Shown piece after piece: positions 63,647-64,000 of a stretch of DNA of 64,000 bases. How positions within the stretch are numbered: position 1 is the first letter of the stretch; every line of letters begins with the position of its first letter. The position numbers and the translations under genes are program-made. The notes beneath the pieces are model-generated. The model made no database searches, had not been told where the DNA came from, and saw nothing but the letters and a program-made list of their open reading frames with translations. Location of the stretch: NCBI GenBank assembly GCA_016742255.1, contig JACVCB010000005.1, forward strand, positions 110,202 to 174,201. The letters run 5' to 3'. Source of the stretch: Leptospira sp. GTDB lineage: Bacteria; Spirochaetota; Leptospiria; Leptospirales; Leptospiraceae.

Positions 63647-64000
63647 ATGAGCAAATTTATTGACCCAAGTATTTTAGGTAAACTCGGATCCCTTAACCAA
63701 TCGGATGCAGATGCATACCCATTTGGAATTGTAAAGGTAGATGAATCAGGTAAAATTTTACTCTACAACAAATATGAATCAGAACTAGCCAATGTTCCCA
63801 TTCAAACAGCGGTAGGGAAAAACTTTTTCACTGAAGTAGCCATCTGTACCAATAACCGTATTTTTTATGGAAGGTTCAAGGAAGGGATGATCTCAGGTGA
63901 TTTGGACATCGCTTTCAATTATGTTTTTACTTACAAAATGAAACCTACCAATGTGGTGATTCATTTGTATCATGACAAAGGTACAAATTCAAATTGGATC
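63647..64000 (+). CDS. Photoactive yellow protein homologue (PAS family), cut by the window end
   Basis: The first 118 residues are present; the family is about 125 long. Aligned with Halorhodospira PYP at a fixed offset of two, the hallmark residues are kept: Tyr40 (Y42), Glu44 (E46), Cys67 (C69, the p-coumaroyl attachment site, in FFTEVAICTN), Met98 (M100), Phe94 (F96) and Trp117 (W119). VGKNFFTEVA and FYGRFKEGMISGDLD match PYP closely. Thr50 and Arg52 of PYP are replaced (Ala, Val). PYP is a blue-light photoreceptor that binds p-coumaric acid; in the archetype it mediates negative phototaxis. AGGAA precedes the ATG. Tyrosine ammonia lyase and p-coumaroyl-CoA ligase genes, which usually accompany it, are not visible within the window. 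Confidence 0.9.
   Translation, partial: MSKFIDPSILGKLGSLNQSDADAYPFGIVKVDESGKILLYNKYESELANVPIQTAVGKNFFTEVAICTNNRIFYGRFKEGMISGDLDIAFNYVFTYKMKPTNVVIHLYHDKGTNSNWI

Overview
The window is about 64 kb of low-GC chromosomal DNA that most likely comes from a spirochaete of the genus Leptospira, probably the saprophytic L. biflexa-like side. The signs are many spirochaete-style lipoprotein signal peptides, TolC/RND and beta-barrel envelope proteins, three chemoreceptors, a TP0108-type phosphofructokinase, ArsR-methyltransferase/ahcY/metH/metF methionine genes, and an EF-P/KamA pair. No rRNA, tRNA, insertion sequence or CRISPR array was recognised.

Layout. 88-1824 encodes an alginate-export-type porin. 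1825-6721 is an accessory, partly decayed region: tails of a C39 peptidase and an M23 peptidase, two tandem ankyrin lipoproteins (one frameshifted, one apparently missing a repeat), and small secreted or lipoprotein genes. 6837-10702 holds redox and lipid enzymes (MDR, SDR, DUF1295, CFA-like methyltransferase). 10681-17273 runs mostly on the minus strand: a DEAD-box helicase, a hybrid histidine kinase, a nucleotidyltransferase and a KamA-type radical SAM enzyme, with a lipoprotein MsrB on the plus strand. 17342-21820 is a tight plus-strand run: efp, mtnB, two SDRs and a 604-aa unknown. 21824-26908 (minus) has CorA, an M61 peptidase and an MCP. Between the last two, on the plus strand, lie a promoter-like sequence, a near-perfect 14-nt Shine-Dalgarno, an 18-codon ORF and an inverted repeat.

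32793-41283 is a methyl-cycle locus. A 15-bp-arm palindrome precedes an ArsR-methyltransferase fusion, followed by ahcY, a 7Fe-type ferredoxin, metH, a small unknown, a lipoprotein and metF. The flanks of the lipoprotein-metF segment carry a short repeat family, and an attC-like 58-bp inverted repeat lies at 41724-41781. 44091-50091 is a Cu/Ag-type RND efflux operon whose permease keeps the three CusA methionines. 50140-58451 carries signalling and housekeeping genes (SpoIIE-type phosphatase, argB, nitrilase, alr, a class V aminotransferase, a BASS transporter). 58486-59120 is rpmG (L33, 53 aa) plus a DksA/TraR-like protein that has lost most zinc cysteines.

The most striking item is at the right edge. 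63647-64000 encodes the first 118 residues of a photoactive yellow protein (PYP) homologue with the chromophore residues Tyr42, Glu46 and Cys69 (PYP numbering) all present. It sits just downstream of a small protein with repeated DLYAEKE motifs and is divergent from a chemoreceptor that lacks a periplasmic sensor domain. Together they suggest a blue-light taxis module. Function calls rest on motif recognition and recalled family features; no database search was run.
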